Assembly: GCA_947176075.1 (NCBI GenBank)
Contig: CAMWPG010000003.1
Location: 1 to 51,330 of the forward strand
Direction of reading: 5' to 3'
DNA length: 51,330 nucleotides
Source of the DNA: an uncultured Ruminococcus sp.
GTDB taxonomy: Bacteria > Bacillota > Clostridia > Oscillospirales > Ruminococcaceae
Each line of letters opens with the position of its first letter. Position 1 is the stretch's first letter. The notes under the pieces were generated by a model. It did no database searches. It saw only the letters and a list, made by a program, of their open reading frames with translations, and was not told the DNA's origin. The position numbers and the translations under genes are program-made. Shown here one piece after another: positions 1 to 10,181 of this stretch.

Positions 1-9
1 AATATGTCA

Positions 10-92
10 GTCACAAAAAGCTATTTCCTTTTGTGAAAATATCAAAAAACAGTACTCTGAAATAAATTGAATTTTAAAAATTAATTTGCGTA
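10..92. repeat. 83-bp dispersed repeat, copy 1
   Basis: GTCACAAAAAGCTATTTCCTTTTGTGAAAATATCAAAAAACAGTACTCTGAAATAAATTGAAT..., matches 43264-43346. Confidence 0.8.
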
Positions 93-116
93 TGACGGCT
101 TTAGATAATAGGTTTA

Positions 117-151
117 AAAAAGTCTTCCTCTTAAAGAGAAAGACTTTTTTT
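117..151 (-). terminator. Rho-independent terminator of the M6 protease gene
   Basis: AAAAAAGTCTT..AAGACTTTTTTT stem-loop just after the stop codon. Confidence 0.6.
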
Positions 152-165
152 AAATATTAAGCTGT

Positions 166-1746
166 TTATTCTTTGGAAACTGTAACTGTATAAGTATCAT
201 TCTCAAACGAATCTACAGAAATCTTAATGCCCGGCTCAACAGTCTGACCTCCATTGGAATCATACCAATGGAATCCGGAAATACTGCTGTCTATAACATC
301 ACCTGCATGATAGAAATTATCCGTATCCGTATCATCAATAATACGGATCAATCGGCGTCCAGCATCATTATTTGTGAATTCACTTCCGCTTGAATACTTG
401 AAGAATACATTCCACCCGTATTCTGTAGTTGCATCAATATGATAAACTCTGACGCCTTCTCCGGTCTTAGTCCACCAAGCCTTCTGGCTTACTGCACTGT
501 TATTATGCATTAGTGATGAATATTCAACAATAAAATACTCTGAGAAATAGTCTCCTGCCAGTTCACCATAAGGAATAATAAGGCAGTTTCCTGCTTCAGT
601 CTGTGCATTGGTCAGTGTAAAACTCTGGGTGTCCTTAGTTGGATCATATATCTGTATCTGATCCTTTCTAAACCATCCGCAGACAAGCTTTGAAAATGCA
701 GAAAGATCAGACGCTGCGTCTGTATCCATCAGTTCAATTCCGGCAGCTCCATGCATACCCTCGCTGTCGTCACCACTGTATAGATAGTAATCCGGCAGTC
801 CCATGCAGTGTCCCAGCTCGTGACAATATGAGCTTGTATAATCAAAATAATCTGTAGGAGAAATTATCTGCGCAAAACCAGTGATAATATGCCCTACCGC
901 CATACCATCAACTCTGTATTCAGGTGCGCCGAACGCTCCTGCACAAGGCCACCAGTATTCATCTCCTGCTTCAGCCGGAACAGTGAACAAGGTGGCATCA
1001 ATTTTACCATCATTATTTCCGTCCATAGTTGTAAAGTCAAATTCATCGGCAAATGCATCATAGCATTCTTTTGCAAGCTTTACCTTATCAGGACCGTATA
1101 CGGCAGCATTTTCCTTTGCTGTGTATCGGAAAACTTTTCCCTTGAAATTCTGTGCGCCCTTAGATGAACGTTCATAAAAAGCAGATATACTTTCAAAAGG
1201 ATAACATTCATTGCTGCTGTCGGCTTCTCCGAATGAAATTTTCTCGATAAGCTCAACATCAGGATCGTATGTATACCGGCAGTCCGGAAAATCTACATAA
1301 AATACAACCAAATTTGCATCGCCCTTTGACGGCAGTGATGCGCCGTGCTTTGCAAGATTTGCCTCGGCAAATTCTTCTATAGGCTTCGGCGGTTCTGTTG
1401 GAACTGTCGGCTCTTCAATTTCACACGAAACACCTGCCGGAAATTTGTCGATCTTTCCAAGAATATAATCCTGCATCATACGGATATCATCTATACCGAG
1501 CCACTGGTCATTGTTTACGTCTGCAAGCTGAAGCTGTGCCGCATCAAGTATACTGAAATCCCGTGCGCCGCTCTTCATAATTGAAAGGTCAAATACTGTA
1601 AGCCTGCCGTCACCGTCCAGATCTCCGTAATATCTCAGCTGTGCAGCAGATGCCGTAGTTTCTTCAGGCAGACATAATTTTGCCGCCTGAAAGGCTAACG
1701 GAATGGCGAGTAATGCCGCAGCTGACTTCAAAAAATTTTTCTTCAT
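166..1746 (-). CDS. Secreted M6-family (immune inhibitor A-like) metalloprotease with N-terminal dockerin
   Basis: Signal peptide, then dockerin-like duplicated Ca-binding loops (DLDGDGRLTVFDLSIMK / DVNNDQWLGIDDIRMMQ); zinc protease motif CHELGHCMGLPDYY. Confidence 0.85.
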   Translation of the reverse strand: MKKNFLKSAAALLAIPLAFQAAKLCLPEETTASAAQLRYYGDLDGDGRLTVFDLSIMKSGARDFSILDAAQLQLADVNNDQWLGIDDIRMMQDYILGKIDKFPAGVSCEIEEPTVPTEPPKPIEEFAEANLAKHGASLPSKGDANLVVFYVDFPDCRYTYDPDVELIEKISFGEADSSNECYPFESISAFYERSSKGAQNFKGKVFRYTAKENAAVYGPDKVKLAKECYDAFADEFDFTTMDGNNDGKIDATLFTVPAEAGDEYWWPCAGAFGAPEYRVDGMAVGHIITGFAQIISPTDYFDYTSSYCHELGHCMGLPDYYLYSGDDSEGMHGAAGIELMDTDAASDLSAFSKLVCGWFRKDQIQIYDPTKDTQSFTLTNAQTEAGNCLIIPYGELAGDYFSEYFIVEYSSLMHNNSAVSQKAWWTKTGEGVRVYHIDATTEYGWNVFFKYSSGSEFTNNDAGRRLIRIIDDTDTDNFYHAGDVIDSSISGFHWYDSNGGQTVEPGIKISVDSFENDTYTVTVSKE

Positions 1747-1861
1747 GCTTATTTTACTCCGATCATATGTTTTTTAATAATAATTTATTTTATTATAACA
1801 CACTTCAAATTATATGTATATGACATATTACACCATATTTGTTGCAAAATAAGTAATTTTA

Positions 1862-1887
1862 AGCATCACTGCAAATCTGCAGTGATG
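1862..1887 (-). terminator. Stem-loop downstream of adhE
   Basis: GCATCACTGCAaatcTGCAGTGATGC perfect inverted repeat. Confidence 0.6.
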
Positions 1888-1898
1888 CCTATCATATA

Positions 1899-4460
1899 TC
1901 AAAGTACTCTTAGATATATATCCCTTATTTCACTCATAAGAGGATATCTTGGATTTGCTCCTGTACACTGATCGTCAAACGCCTGCTTTGTCATTGCATC
2001 GAGACTTTCCATAAATGATTCCTCACTTATACCGTATTCTCTTACATTGTCATGAATTCCTATTCTCTTTCTAAGTTCTTCTATCTTCGTGATAAGCCCG
2101 TCAAACAGTTCTTCATCACTGCCGCCCTCTACTCCTGCAAACCTTGCACATTCAGCATATCTCTCAAGTGCATGAGGATAGGCATACTGGGAGAATGTAG
2201 CCATTTTCTTCGGAGCTTTTGATATATTGAATTTCATGATCTCTGTTATAAGCAGCGCATTTGCAACGCCGTGCGGCAAATGGTGAAATGCTCCAAGCTT
2301 GTGCGCCATTGAATGACATAAGCCCAAAAATGCATTTGCAAAGCCTATTCCTGCCATCGTTGCTGCATTAGCCATCTTTTCTCTTGCATAAACATTTGAA
2401 CCGTCTTCATAACACACGGGTAGATATTCAAATATATTCTTTATTGCCAGAAGAGACATTCCGTCGGTGTAATCGCTCGCCATAACAGAAGCGTATGCTT
2501 CAAGAGCATGAGTAAGGGCATCTATTCCCGATGCTGCTGTAAGAGACTTCGGCTGACTCATCATCAGATCTGTATCAACAATAGCCATATCAGGCATAAG
2601 CGCATAATCCGCAAGCGGATATTTTATGCCGCTTTGCTCATCTGTTATTACTGCAAAGGGCGTTACCTCGGAGCCTGTACCGGAGGATGTCGGAATTGCC
2701 ACAAACAGCGACCTTTCACCCATCTTCGGAAATCTGTAAACACGCTTCCTTATATCTGAAAAACGCATTGCCATATTCATAAAATCAGTATCCGGATGCT
2801 CATACAGCGTCCACATGATCTTAGCCGCATCCATAGCAGAGCCGCCGCCAAATGCTATTATAACATCAGGCGAAAATTCCTCCATCGCCTTTGCTCCTGC
2901 TATGCTGCTGGAAAGCGTCGGGTCAGGCTCAACATCTGAATACACCTGATATGCTATACCCATCTCATAAAGACGGTCTGTTACCGCCTTAACACTTCCG
3001 GATTTAAAAAGAAACGAGTCTGTTACAACAAAAACTTTCTCAGCTCCGTATTCATCCTTCAGCTCTCTAAGTGCTATTGGCAGACAGCCTCTTTTGAAAT
3101 ATACTTTCTCAGGTGTACGAAGCCACAACATATTTTCCCTTCTTTCTGCCAGCGTTTTAATGTTCAGAAGATGCTTTACACCAACATTTTCAGATACAGA
3201 ATTTCCGCCCCATGAACCGCAGCCAAGTGTCAGCGACGGCGATAGATTGAAGTTATATAAATCGCCGATACCTCCGTGAGATGACGGAGAATTTATAACA
3301 AGACGGCAAGCCTTCATACGTGATGCAAATGCAGCAAGACGCTCGACTCCTTTGGACGTATCAATAAACAATGACGCCGTATGACCGTAGCCGCCGTCCT
3401 CTATAAGACGCTCAGCCTTACATAGAGCTTCCTCGAAATCCTTTACTTTATAAAGAGCAAGCAAAGGAGAAAGCTTTTCATGCGCAAAAGGCTCTTCCGG
3501 AGATGCATCTGTAACATTGCCAATAAGCACCTTTGTATCAGGCGGTACGATTATCCCTGCAATTTCTGCGATTTTCTCAGCCGACTGCCCTACTACTGCA
3601 CTGTTCAGTACACCGTCTTTCAGAAGAATCTTTCTTACAGCTTCTGCATTTTCATCAGATAAAATATGACAGCCTCTGAGAGTGAATTCCTCTGATGTAT
3701 CTCTAAAAATACTCTCCGGTACAAGCACTGACTGTTCTGATGCACATATAAGACCATTATCAAATGTCTTTGAATGTACTATCGAGCTTACAGCAGCTTT
3801 TATATCTGCGGTTTCATCAATAATGGCAGGAACATTTCCCGAGCCAACGCCAAGCGCAGGCTTTCCGCTTGAATATGCAGCCCTCACCATGCCCGGACCG
3901 CCTGTTGCAAGAATAAGATCTGCGCTTTTCATAAGCTCATTTGTAACCTCTATTGAAGGCTCTTCTATACACTCGATAATCCCCTTTGGAGCACCTGCCG
4001 CTTCTGCTGCTTCTCTTAAAATCCTCGCTGCTTCCGCAGTGCATCTCTTTGCTCTCGGATGCGGTGATATTATAACGGCATTGCGTGTTTTAAGGCATAG
4101 CAATACCTTGAAAATTACCGTTGAAGTCGGATTTGTTGTCGGAATAACAGCTGCAACTATACCAACCGGCTCTGCTATCTGCAAAGTTCCAAATGACTTA
4201 TCTCTTGCAACAACACCGCAGGTCTTTGTGTCCTTATAAGCATTATAAATATATTCCGCCGCATAGTGATTTTTTATGACCTTATCCTCTAAAACGCCCA
4301 TGCCTGTTTCCTCAGCTGCCATTTCAGCAAGTGAGATACGCATTTTGTTTGCAGCTATTGCTGCCGCATTGAAGATCTTGTCCACACTTTCCTGTGAAAA
4401 CGACGCAAACTCTCTCTGCGCAAACCGCACTCTGTCCATAACATCTGATAACTGATTCAT
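1899..4460 (-). CDS. adhE: Bifunctional acetaldehyde-CoA/alcohol dehydrogenase
   Basis: 853 aa; N-terminal aldehyde dehydrogenase and C-terminal Fe-ADH (GGGSAMDAAK, HSMAHKLGAFHHLPHG) domains. Confidence 0.95.
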   Translation of the reverse strand: MNQLSDVMDRVRFAQREFASFSQESVDKIFNAAAIAANKMRISLAEMAAEETGMGVLEDKVIKNHYAAEYIYNAYKDTKTCGVVARDKSFGTLQIAEPVGIVAAVIPTTNPTSTVIFKVLLCLKTRNAVIISPHPRAKRCTAEAARILREAAEAAGAPKGIIECIEEPSIEVTNELMKSADLILATGGPGMVRAAYSSGKPALGVGSGNVPAIIDETADIKAAVSSIVHSKTFDNGLICASEQSVLVPESIFRDTSEEFTLRGCHILSDENAEAVRKILLKDGVLNSAVVGQSAEKIAEIAGIIVPPDTKVLIGNVTDASPEEPFAHEKLSPLLALYKVKDFEEALCKAERLIEDGGYGHTASLFIDTSKGVERLAAFASRMKACRLVINSPSSHGGIGDLYNFNLSPSLTLGCGSWGGNSVSENVGVKHLLNIKTLAERRENMLWLRTPEKVYFKRGCLPIALRELKDEYGAEKVFVVTDSFLFKSGSVKAVTDRLYEMGIAYQVYSDVEPDPTLSSSIAGAKAMEEFSPDVIIAFGGGSAMDAAKIMWTLYEHPDTDFMNMAMRFSDIRKRVYRFPKMGERSLFVAIPTSSGTGSEVTPFAVITDEQSGIKYPLADYALMPDMAIVDTDLMMSQPKSLTAASGIDALTHALEAYASVMASDYTDGMSLLAIKNIFEYLPVCYEDGSNVYAREKMANAATMAGIGFANAFLGLCHSMAHKLGAFHHLPHGVANALLITEIMKFNISKAPKKMATFSQYAYPHALERYAECARFAGVEGGSDEELFDGLITKIEELRKRIGIHDNVREYGISEESFMESLDAMTKQAFDDQCTGANPRYPLMSEIRDIYLRVL

Positions 4461-4553
4461 AAAAATATTCTCCTCTCAACTTGTCACAGGACTTTCATTT
4501 TGACAAAATTCTCACACCGCATTTGCTATAATAAGTAACAGGCGGTGATCCTT

Positions 4554-5372
4554 ATGCATACCATCTACATCGACGTACTGCTGATTCTGAACCTGTACGT
4601 AAACTGGCTGCTTTTGCGCAGCAGTGCAAGACTCACTCACACAAGGCTCTCAAGTCTGCGCTGCCTTTTTTCTGCCGCAGCAGGAAGTCTTACCTCCCTT
4701 ACAGTTCTTCTGCCGCAAATGCCCTTGCTGCTTTCTCTGATAATAAAGCTCCTTTCCGCCGCAATACCTGTAGCCGCAGCCTTTGGCATTACAAAGATCG
4801 GGCGATTTTTGCGTCACTTATTTGTCTTTCTCTGCGTAAGCTTCGTCTTTGCAGGATTTATGCTTGCTCTGTGTACATTTTCAGGTGCAGATCTGCTCAT
4901 ATGGAGCGGCAGCTGCATATACCTACATTTTTCACTTACAGCGCTTATTTTATGCACATCTGTGGCTTATTTTTTGCTGAAAGTTTTTTCCCTTATGAGG
5001 CTCAGATTCTTTCGCTGTGATGAAAGCTACGAGGTCATAGTACGCTTAGGAGTTCATACTGCAAAGCAAAAGGGACTGGCAGATACAGGAAACGGCCTTA
5101 CCGACTGTTTTACCGGCAAGGCTGTTATAATTTTCGGTAGAGATGCACTTTCCTCTATACCGGAGATAAATACTCCCGAGAAGCTTCCCGGATATAGGCT
5201 TCTGCCTTACGCCACAGTATCAGGCAGCGGAATATTACCTGTATTTCGTCCGGACGAGGTCATTATAAAAAGCATAGGTCAAAGAAAAACGCTTAGTGCG
5301 GATGCACTGGTAGGGATCGCAGGAGATCAGAATTCCGCTATTTTCAGTCCGAACCTGCTTCATGTACTGTGA
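4554..5372 (+). CDS. spoIIGA: Sigma-E processing peptidase SpoIIGA
   Basis: Multi-TM N-terminus plus aspartic protease motif DTGNGL; immediately upstream of sigE. ATG at 4554 preferred over GTG at 4545. Confidence 0.85.
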   Translation: MHTIYIDVLLILNLYVNWLLLRSSARLTHTRLSSLRCLFSAAAGSLTSLTVLLPQMPLLLSLIIKLLSAAIPVAAAFGITKIGRFLRHLFVFLCVSFVFAGFMLALCTFSGADLLIWSGSCIYLHFSLTALILCTSVAYFLLKVFSLMRLRFFRCDESYEVIVRLGVHTAKQKGLADTGNGLTDCFTGKAVIIFGRDALSSIPEINTPEKLPGYRLLPYATVSGSGILPVFRPDEVIIKSIGQRKTLSADALVGIAGDQNSAIFSPNLLHVL

Positions 5373-5384
5373 AAGGAGAATCCT

Positions 5385-6095
5385 ATGGGCAAACTTATTT
5401 CATTAAAGGAACGTATCAGACAGCTCTTGCTGGAACTGATTCCAAAATGCGGTGTTCATTACATACACGGCACAGACACTCTTCCTCCGCCTCTTACCAG
5501 AACTGAGGAAGCAGAAATATTCACACAGCTGTCAAAAGGCGATCCAAAGGCAAGAGAAACTCTTATTGTACACAATCTTAGACTTGTTGTGTATATTGCA
5601 AAGAAATTTGAATCGACAGGCATAGGAATGGAAGATCTTGTTTCTATCGGCAGCATAGGACTTATAAAAGCTGTAAACACATTCTGTCCCGAAAAAAAGA
5701 TAAAGCTTGCTACATATGCATCACGCTGCATCGAAAACGAGATACTCATGTTTTTGCGTAAAACAGCTCAACATAAGAGCGAGGTATCCATTGACGAACC
5801 TCTTAATATAGACTGGGACGGCAATGAACTGCTTTTATCAGATATTCTTGGTACCGATGAAGATATAGTCAGTCGCAATATTGAATCAGAAGCCGAGCGG
5901 GATATGCTTCGTCAGGCAGTATCAGGACTTCAGCCAAGAGAGCGTGAGATAATGGAAATGAGATTCGGTTTCATTGATGGACACGAACGCACTCAGAAAG
6001 AAGTTGCAGAGGCTATAGGGATCTCTCAATCGTATATATCAAGACTTGAAAAAAAGATAATACGCAAGCTTCGCACCAAGCTTGAAGCTTTCTGA
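5385..6095 (+). CDS. sigE: RNA polymerase sporulation sigma factor SigE
   Basis: Sigma70 regions 2 and 4 ([55 protein letters not shown]); spoIIGA context. Confidence 0.93.
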   Translation: MGKLISLKERIRQLLLELIPKCGVHYIHGTDTLPPPLTRTEEAEIFTQLSKGDPKARETLIVHNLRLVVYIAKKFESTGIGMEDLVSIGSIGLIKAVNTFCPEKKIKLATYASRCIENEILMFLRKTAQHKSEVSIDEPLNIDWDGNELLLSDILGTDEDIVSRNIESEAERDMLRQAVSGLQPREREIMEMRFGFIDGHERTQKEVAEAIGISQSYISRLEKKIIRKLRTKLEAF

Positions 6096-6111
6096 AACAA
6101 AAAATCTGCCG

Positions 6112-6138
6112 CAGAGCTTAATCTGCGGCAGATTTTCT
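6112..6138. terminator. Bidirectional terminator between convergent sigE and the dockerin protein gene
   Basis: AATCTGCCGCAGAgcttaATCTGCGGCAGATTTTC stem-loop. Confidence 0.75.
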
Positions 6139-6175
6139 TTTATATGCTAAATAAACAACCTGAACATAATCATTC

Positions 6176-8635
6176 TTATACGATCGGTGCTCCCGGACCG
6201 AGCTTATCAGTAGCCTCTACCATGAACATAAGGAGGAGGTGAGCATCGTTCATATCTACAACATTATCATACAGTACATTTGCATTTTCTTTCTGCTGTG
6301 CATTGAACTTTATGATATTTACATTGTACTTATTAAGGTAAACAAGGTCTACCAGAGAAACTGCCTTATCAAGGTTTGTATCTCCATAAAGTGCATTCAG
6401 CTTAGGATCAAACTCAGTAGTAGTTGTTGTAGTAGTCGTTGTAGTTGTGGTAGTCGTTGTAGTTGATGTTGTTGTTGTAGTAGCAGCACCCTTAACAGTT
6501 ACCTCAATTTCCTTGACCTGACCCTGCGGAGTCTTAACTGTTATAGTAGTCTTACCCTCGCCTACTGCTACAACCTTACCGTTGTCATCAACTGTTGCAA
6601 CGTCAATATCACCGGTAATGTATGTGCAGTCACTTACGCTGGACTTGAGCATCTCCTCATCGCCTACCTCCATGATAAGCTTACCCGGCTGAACAACAAG
6701 CGATGTCTCAAACATATCCTTCTTAGCCTGGTTATTTCTGTCATCTGTTGTATAGTAGAGTGTTATATCCTGAACAGATACATTAGAAACTTCCTTGCCT
6801 TCCTTTCCTGCATAATACAGTGCGAGCTTAAAGTTATCTGTCGGCTGCTCAGTGCTTATATAGTTTGTACCGTTGCCTACATATTTGCCATCTTTGTCTT
6901 TTACAAGACCTCTTGCCACCTGGCTTGGTATTATCCACATGAATGTGTATTCATTCTTGCTCTCATCTGCGCTTATAAGGCTTATAGCTCTTCCTTCATT
7001 TTCTGATGGACAAGCATCTGCCTGAAACCAGTAGTCAGCTGTTGCGCCCTGACAATTTTCACGTACAGATGTACCAGCACCCAGAACCATTGTATCTACA
7101 GGACTTGCAGACTTTAATGTAAAGAGGATAGCGTATACATCACAAGTAATATCATAATTTACATCGAAATCAGCATACTTAAATTCTGTTCCTTTAGCAG
7201 AAAGCTGTGTACCAAAAGACTTCTTTGTATCTGCCTTATAAGGGAATGTTATATACTGAGTATAGGTAAGAGCTGCGCTCTCAATGTCAAGAGATTCAAG
7301 CGGAGTATACTCTTCAGCTTCGATCTCACCATACCAAAGCTGGAATGAGATGGTATCGTCATTCTTTGCTGTAGAATAAGGAACTACCTCAGCCGGAACG
7401 TCCCATGTTACATTTACATAGTCACCAAAGTTCTGCTGAACCAGATTCTGACCGCCGCCTACTTGAACTCCAAACTTGATGTCAGTACCGTTAGCCTTAT
7501 TGTAGGCTTCAATACTGTCCATAGTTTCCTGATAGGAGTCCTTACCAAGGTCATTATACCAGTAACCTGCATTCTTATCAAGCTTCAGACCAGCCTGATT
7601 CTTAGTCCATTCTGTATCAGCTGCTGTATGGCCCTGAACATTAAGACCGCCGCCGTACATTACACGAGTAACATTTGTACCCTTAGGAGCTCTGAGCGTA
7701 ACGTTAAGAGATTCAACATTGATCTCAGCAGTTTCAGACTTATTTTCAAAAATGCCAAAATCCTTATAAGCGAACTTATGGCTGTTAAGCGGCAGACCTT
7801 CTAAGCGGATCTCTGCCTCAGACTTATTTATAACACCGCCTGTTACAGGATTTACTGTAGCATAGCCTTCTTCACTGTAATCCTCGCCCGTAGGACTTGG
7901 AGTCAATGTAACCGGCGCACCGCCATAGGCTTTTGAGTAGAAGCTCTTTACATCGTCGATCTTCTTTGTAAGGGTAGAAGAAATAGTTGCTGTACCATCC
8001 TTATTGTCTTTAAATGTATAGTTTCCGCTCTGATTATTACCTGTAGTGTAACCAACGCCGCCGGTATTTGCATTGCCTTCAGCAGGCGGTTCACCAATAC
8101 TTGTATCCTTAGTTCCATTTACGGTAATAGAATCAAGAGTGATCTTTATCGGCTTGCCGTTTACATCCTGTGTATAGCAGTTCTGGAATTCAAACGCTTT
8201 CTCACCATACGTATCATCATAACCAATATTCAGGCTGCTCAGATCAAGTACAATTGAAAATTCGCTTGCATACGGAGTACACTGCTGACCTGTTTTTGTA
8301 ACATCTGCCCACCACGGAGCCTTATCCAAAGAAATACCCATGTAATATGAGAATTGTTCAACAGGGCTTTCAGCTGACATATTGAACTGAAGAGTCTTGA
8401 TACCGCTTGTTGCAAGCTTCTTTACATCGTCACGGTATGAAACATCATCTTTGTTTGTAACTTCACCCTTTGAATCCAGAACCGGTATTTCAAAGGTTCT
8501 TCCCACTGTAAGAGTATCCCCTGCTGCATCGGCAATGATCGTGGTTGTCATCATGCTCGATGTAACTGAAGTCATTCCAGCCAGCATTGCTGCACTGACA
8601 AGAACAGCTCCAATACGTTTGCTTAATTTCTTCAT
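6176..8635 (-). CDS. Large secreted dockerin protein with repeated beta-rich modules, Big_2-like domain, poly-Thr linker and C-terminal dockerin; possible amylosome/cellulosome adhesion protein
   Basis: Signal peptide MKKLSKRIGAVLVSAAMLAG; Big_2-like VDDNGKVVAVGEGKTTITVKT; ~20-residue Thr run; C-terminal GDTNLDKAVSLVDLVYLNKY / NVVDMNDAHLLLMF dockerin-like repeats. Start chosen at the RBS-proximal Met. Confidence 0.75.
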   Translation of the reverse strand: MKKLSKRIGAVLVSAAMLAGMTSVTSSMMTTTIIADAAGDTLTVGRTFEIPVLDSKGEVTNKDDVSYRDDVKKLATSGIKTLQFNMSAESPVEQFSYYMGISLDKAPWWADVTKTGQQCTPYASEFSIVLDLSSLNIGYDDTYGEKAFEFQNCYTQDVNGKPIKITLDSITVNGTKDTSIGEPPAEGNANTGGVGYTTGNNQSGNYTFKDNKDGTATISSTLTKKIDDVKSFYSKAYGGAPVTLTPSPTGEDYSEEGYATVNPVTGGVINKSEAEIRLEGLPLNSHKFAYKDFGIFENKSETAEINVESLNVTLRAPKGTNVTRVMYGGGLNVQGHTAADTEWTKNQAGLKLDKNAGYWYNDLGKDSYQETMDSIEAYNKANGTDIKFGVQVGGGQNLVQQNFGDYVNVTWDVPAEVVPYSTAKNDDTISFQLWYGEIEAEEYTPLESLDIESAALTYTQYITFPYKADTKKSFGTQLSAKGTEFKYADFDVNYDITCDVYAILFTLKSASPVDTMVLGAGTSVRENCQGATADYWFQADACPSENEGRAISLISADESKNEYTFMWIIPSQVARGLVKDKDGKYVGNGTNYISTEQPTDNFKLALYYAGKEGKEVSNVSVQDITLYYTTDDRNNQAKKDMFETSLVVQPGKLIMEVGDEEMLKSSVSDCTYITGDIDVATVDDNGKVVAVGEGKTTITVKTPQGQVKEIEVTVKGAATTTTTSTTTTTTTTTTTTTTTTEFDPKLNALYGDTNLDKAVSLVDLVYLNKYNVNIIKFNAQQKENANVLYDNVVDMNDAHLLLMFMVEATDKLGPGAPIV

Positions 8636-8941
8636 AGCTAACAATTTCCTTTCATACACTAAATTATTTACGCCCGTAAAATGATTTGTTCATTTTTGTT
8701 GTTTCTGCTATTATAACATACATATATTGAATCTATATAAACATTTTTTTAACAAATTCATTTTAACATTTTTTTGAATATAGATTTTTTCGTTTTATTT
8801 TTGTGCATTTTGACGAAGCCAAAAAACTGTCGCACTTAAGAAAGATACTCATATAAAAGTAATGCCCGAAAGTAGTTTTTAGAGCTGCTTTCGGGCTTAT
8901 TTTAATTATTTGTTTATTCACATAAATCAGAATTTATCTTA

Positions 8942-9385
8942 CTAACAGGAATCAGTCATAAGAATCATATATTCAGAAGTAATAAACCCTCTTTTAGCGT
9001 AATACCCCTCTGTTCTTTCCCCTTTTGATGTTATCAGATAAGTATTAGTTACGCCTATTGTGGATAGCTCTTCTTTTAATGCTTGTAGCAGAATTTTTCC
9101 ATACCCTTTATTTTGTTCTGTATTTTTTACGCAGAATTCCTGTATCTGAAAATGTATTCCATTGTAATACTGTTCTTTTTGTCCCAATATTATTCCTTTC
9201 AAATCGTTTTCACAATAAATCGCTTTGCCGATAAACGTATTTGTTTTCATCATATTTTCGATTCTAATGATAGCAGTTTCTTTTGTCCACGAATCATTCC
9301 ACGGTTCAGAATTAAACACAGAAACAAACAATTCTGCATATTCAATAAGATGAGCCGAGTTCATATCTATAATTTCAACATTCAT
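8942..9385 (-). CDS. GNAT family N-acetyltransferase (cassette A1)
   Basis: GNAT motif KNTEQNKGYGKILLQAL; start at RBS-proximal ATG (GAATTTAGAGGTGATAAATATG). Confidence 0.8.
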   Translation of the reverse strand: MNVEIIDMNSAHLIEYAELFVSVFNSEPWNDSWTKETAIIRIENMMKTNTFIGKAIYCENDLKGIILGQKEQYYNGIHFQIQEFCVKNTEQNKGYGKILLQALKEELSTIGVTNTYLITSKGERTEGYYAKRGFITSEYMILMTDSC

Positions 9386-9417
9386 ATTTATCACCTCTAA
9401 ATTCAGATTTGTCTTAC

Positions 9418-9446
9418 AATTATACATCAATAGGAGCTATATGTCA
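9418..9446 (-). promoter_or_regulatory. Consensus sigma70 promoter for cassette A1
   Basis: On the minus strand TTGACA-N17-TATAAT. Confidence 0.8.
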
Positions 9447-9661
9447 ATAAACATCTTTGATTATAAGTTAAAAAGACTATGCACAGAAATCAATTTTTCA
9501 GAATTTTAGTGATTTTTTTGTTTAATTTGGTCGGTTTTAACATATATAAGAGCATAAAAGATTGGAATTTAAGTTTGAAAAACGAGGTGAAAATAGTACA
9601 TTTTTTATAATCATATATTTTAATCAACAAAATTGATTTCTGTGAATACTATGGCATTTCT

Positions 9662-9690
9662 ATTGACATATAACTTCTCTTGATGTATAA
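9662..9690 (+). promoter_or_regulatory. Consensus sigma70 promoter for cassette A2
   Basis: TTGACA-TATAACTTCTCTTGATG-TATAAT, 17-bp spacer. Confidence 0.8.
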
Positions 9691-9728
9691 TTTTATTAAG
9701 ACAAATCTGAATTTAGAGGGATGATTGT

Positions 9729-10181
9729 ATGACAATTTCATATCAAAAATTGACGAATAACGAACTTGATATATTTATAAAAATGCGTATCAATCAATTA
9801 CGTGAGGAAGGTGCGAAAGAAGACATTGACCTTGTACCAGCATTAAAGAACTATTATCAACGGCACATGGCAGATAATACTTTTATTTCGTGGATTGCAG
9901 TTGACAATGAAAAAATAATTGGAACAAGTGGAATATCAATAGTAGAAAAGCCGCCCTATTTTGGCTGTCCAAGCGGAAAAATTGGTCTTTTATCAAGTAT
10001 GTTTACTGATAAAGCATATCGAAGAATTGGAATTGCTAAAGAGTTGCTTTCAAGAGTTGTAAATGAAGCCAAAGAACAAGGGTGCGGAACAGTCCAGATT
10101 ACCGCCTCTGATATGGGAGTCTTATTGTATTCTGACTTTGGATTTGTAAAGAACAATAATTTTATGCAGTATAATTTGTGA
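9729..10181 (+). CDS. GNAT family N-acetyltransferase (cassette A2)
   Basis: GNAT signature FTDKAYRRIGIAKELLSRVVNEA and C-terminal LLYSDFGFVKNNNFMQ. Confidence 0.85.
   Translation: MTISYQKLTNNELDIFIKMRINQLREEGAKEDIDLVPALKNYYQRHMADNTFISWIAVDNEKIIGTSGISIVEKPPYFGCPSGKIGLLSSMFTDKAYRRIGIAKELLSRVVNEAKEQGCGTVQITASDMGVLLYSDFGFVKNNNFMQYNL

Noticed and set aside
3682-4239. 185-aa ORF antisense to adhE
   Set aside because: Antisense shadow of a strongly conserved coding region; no RBS or domain signal.
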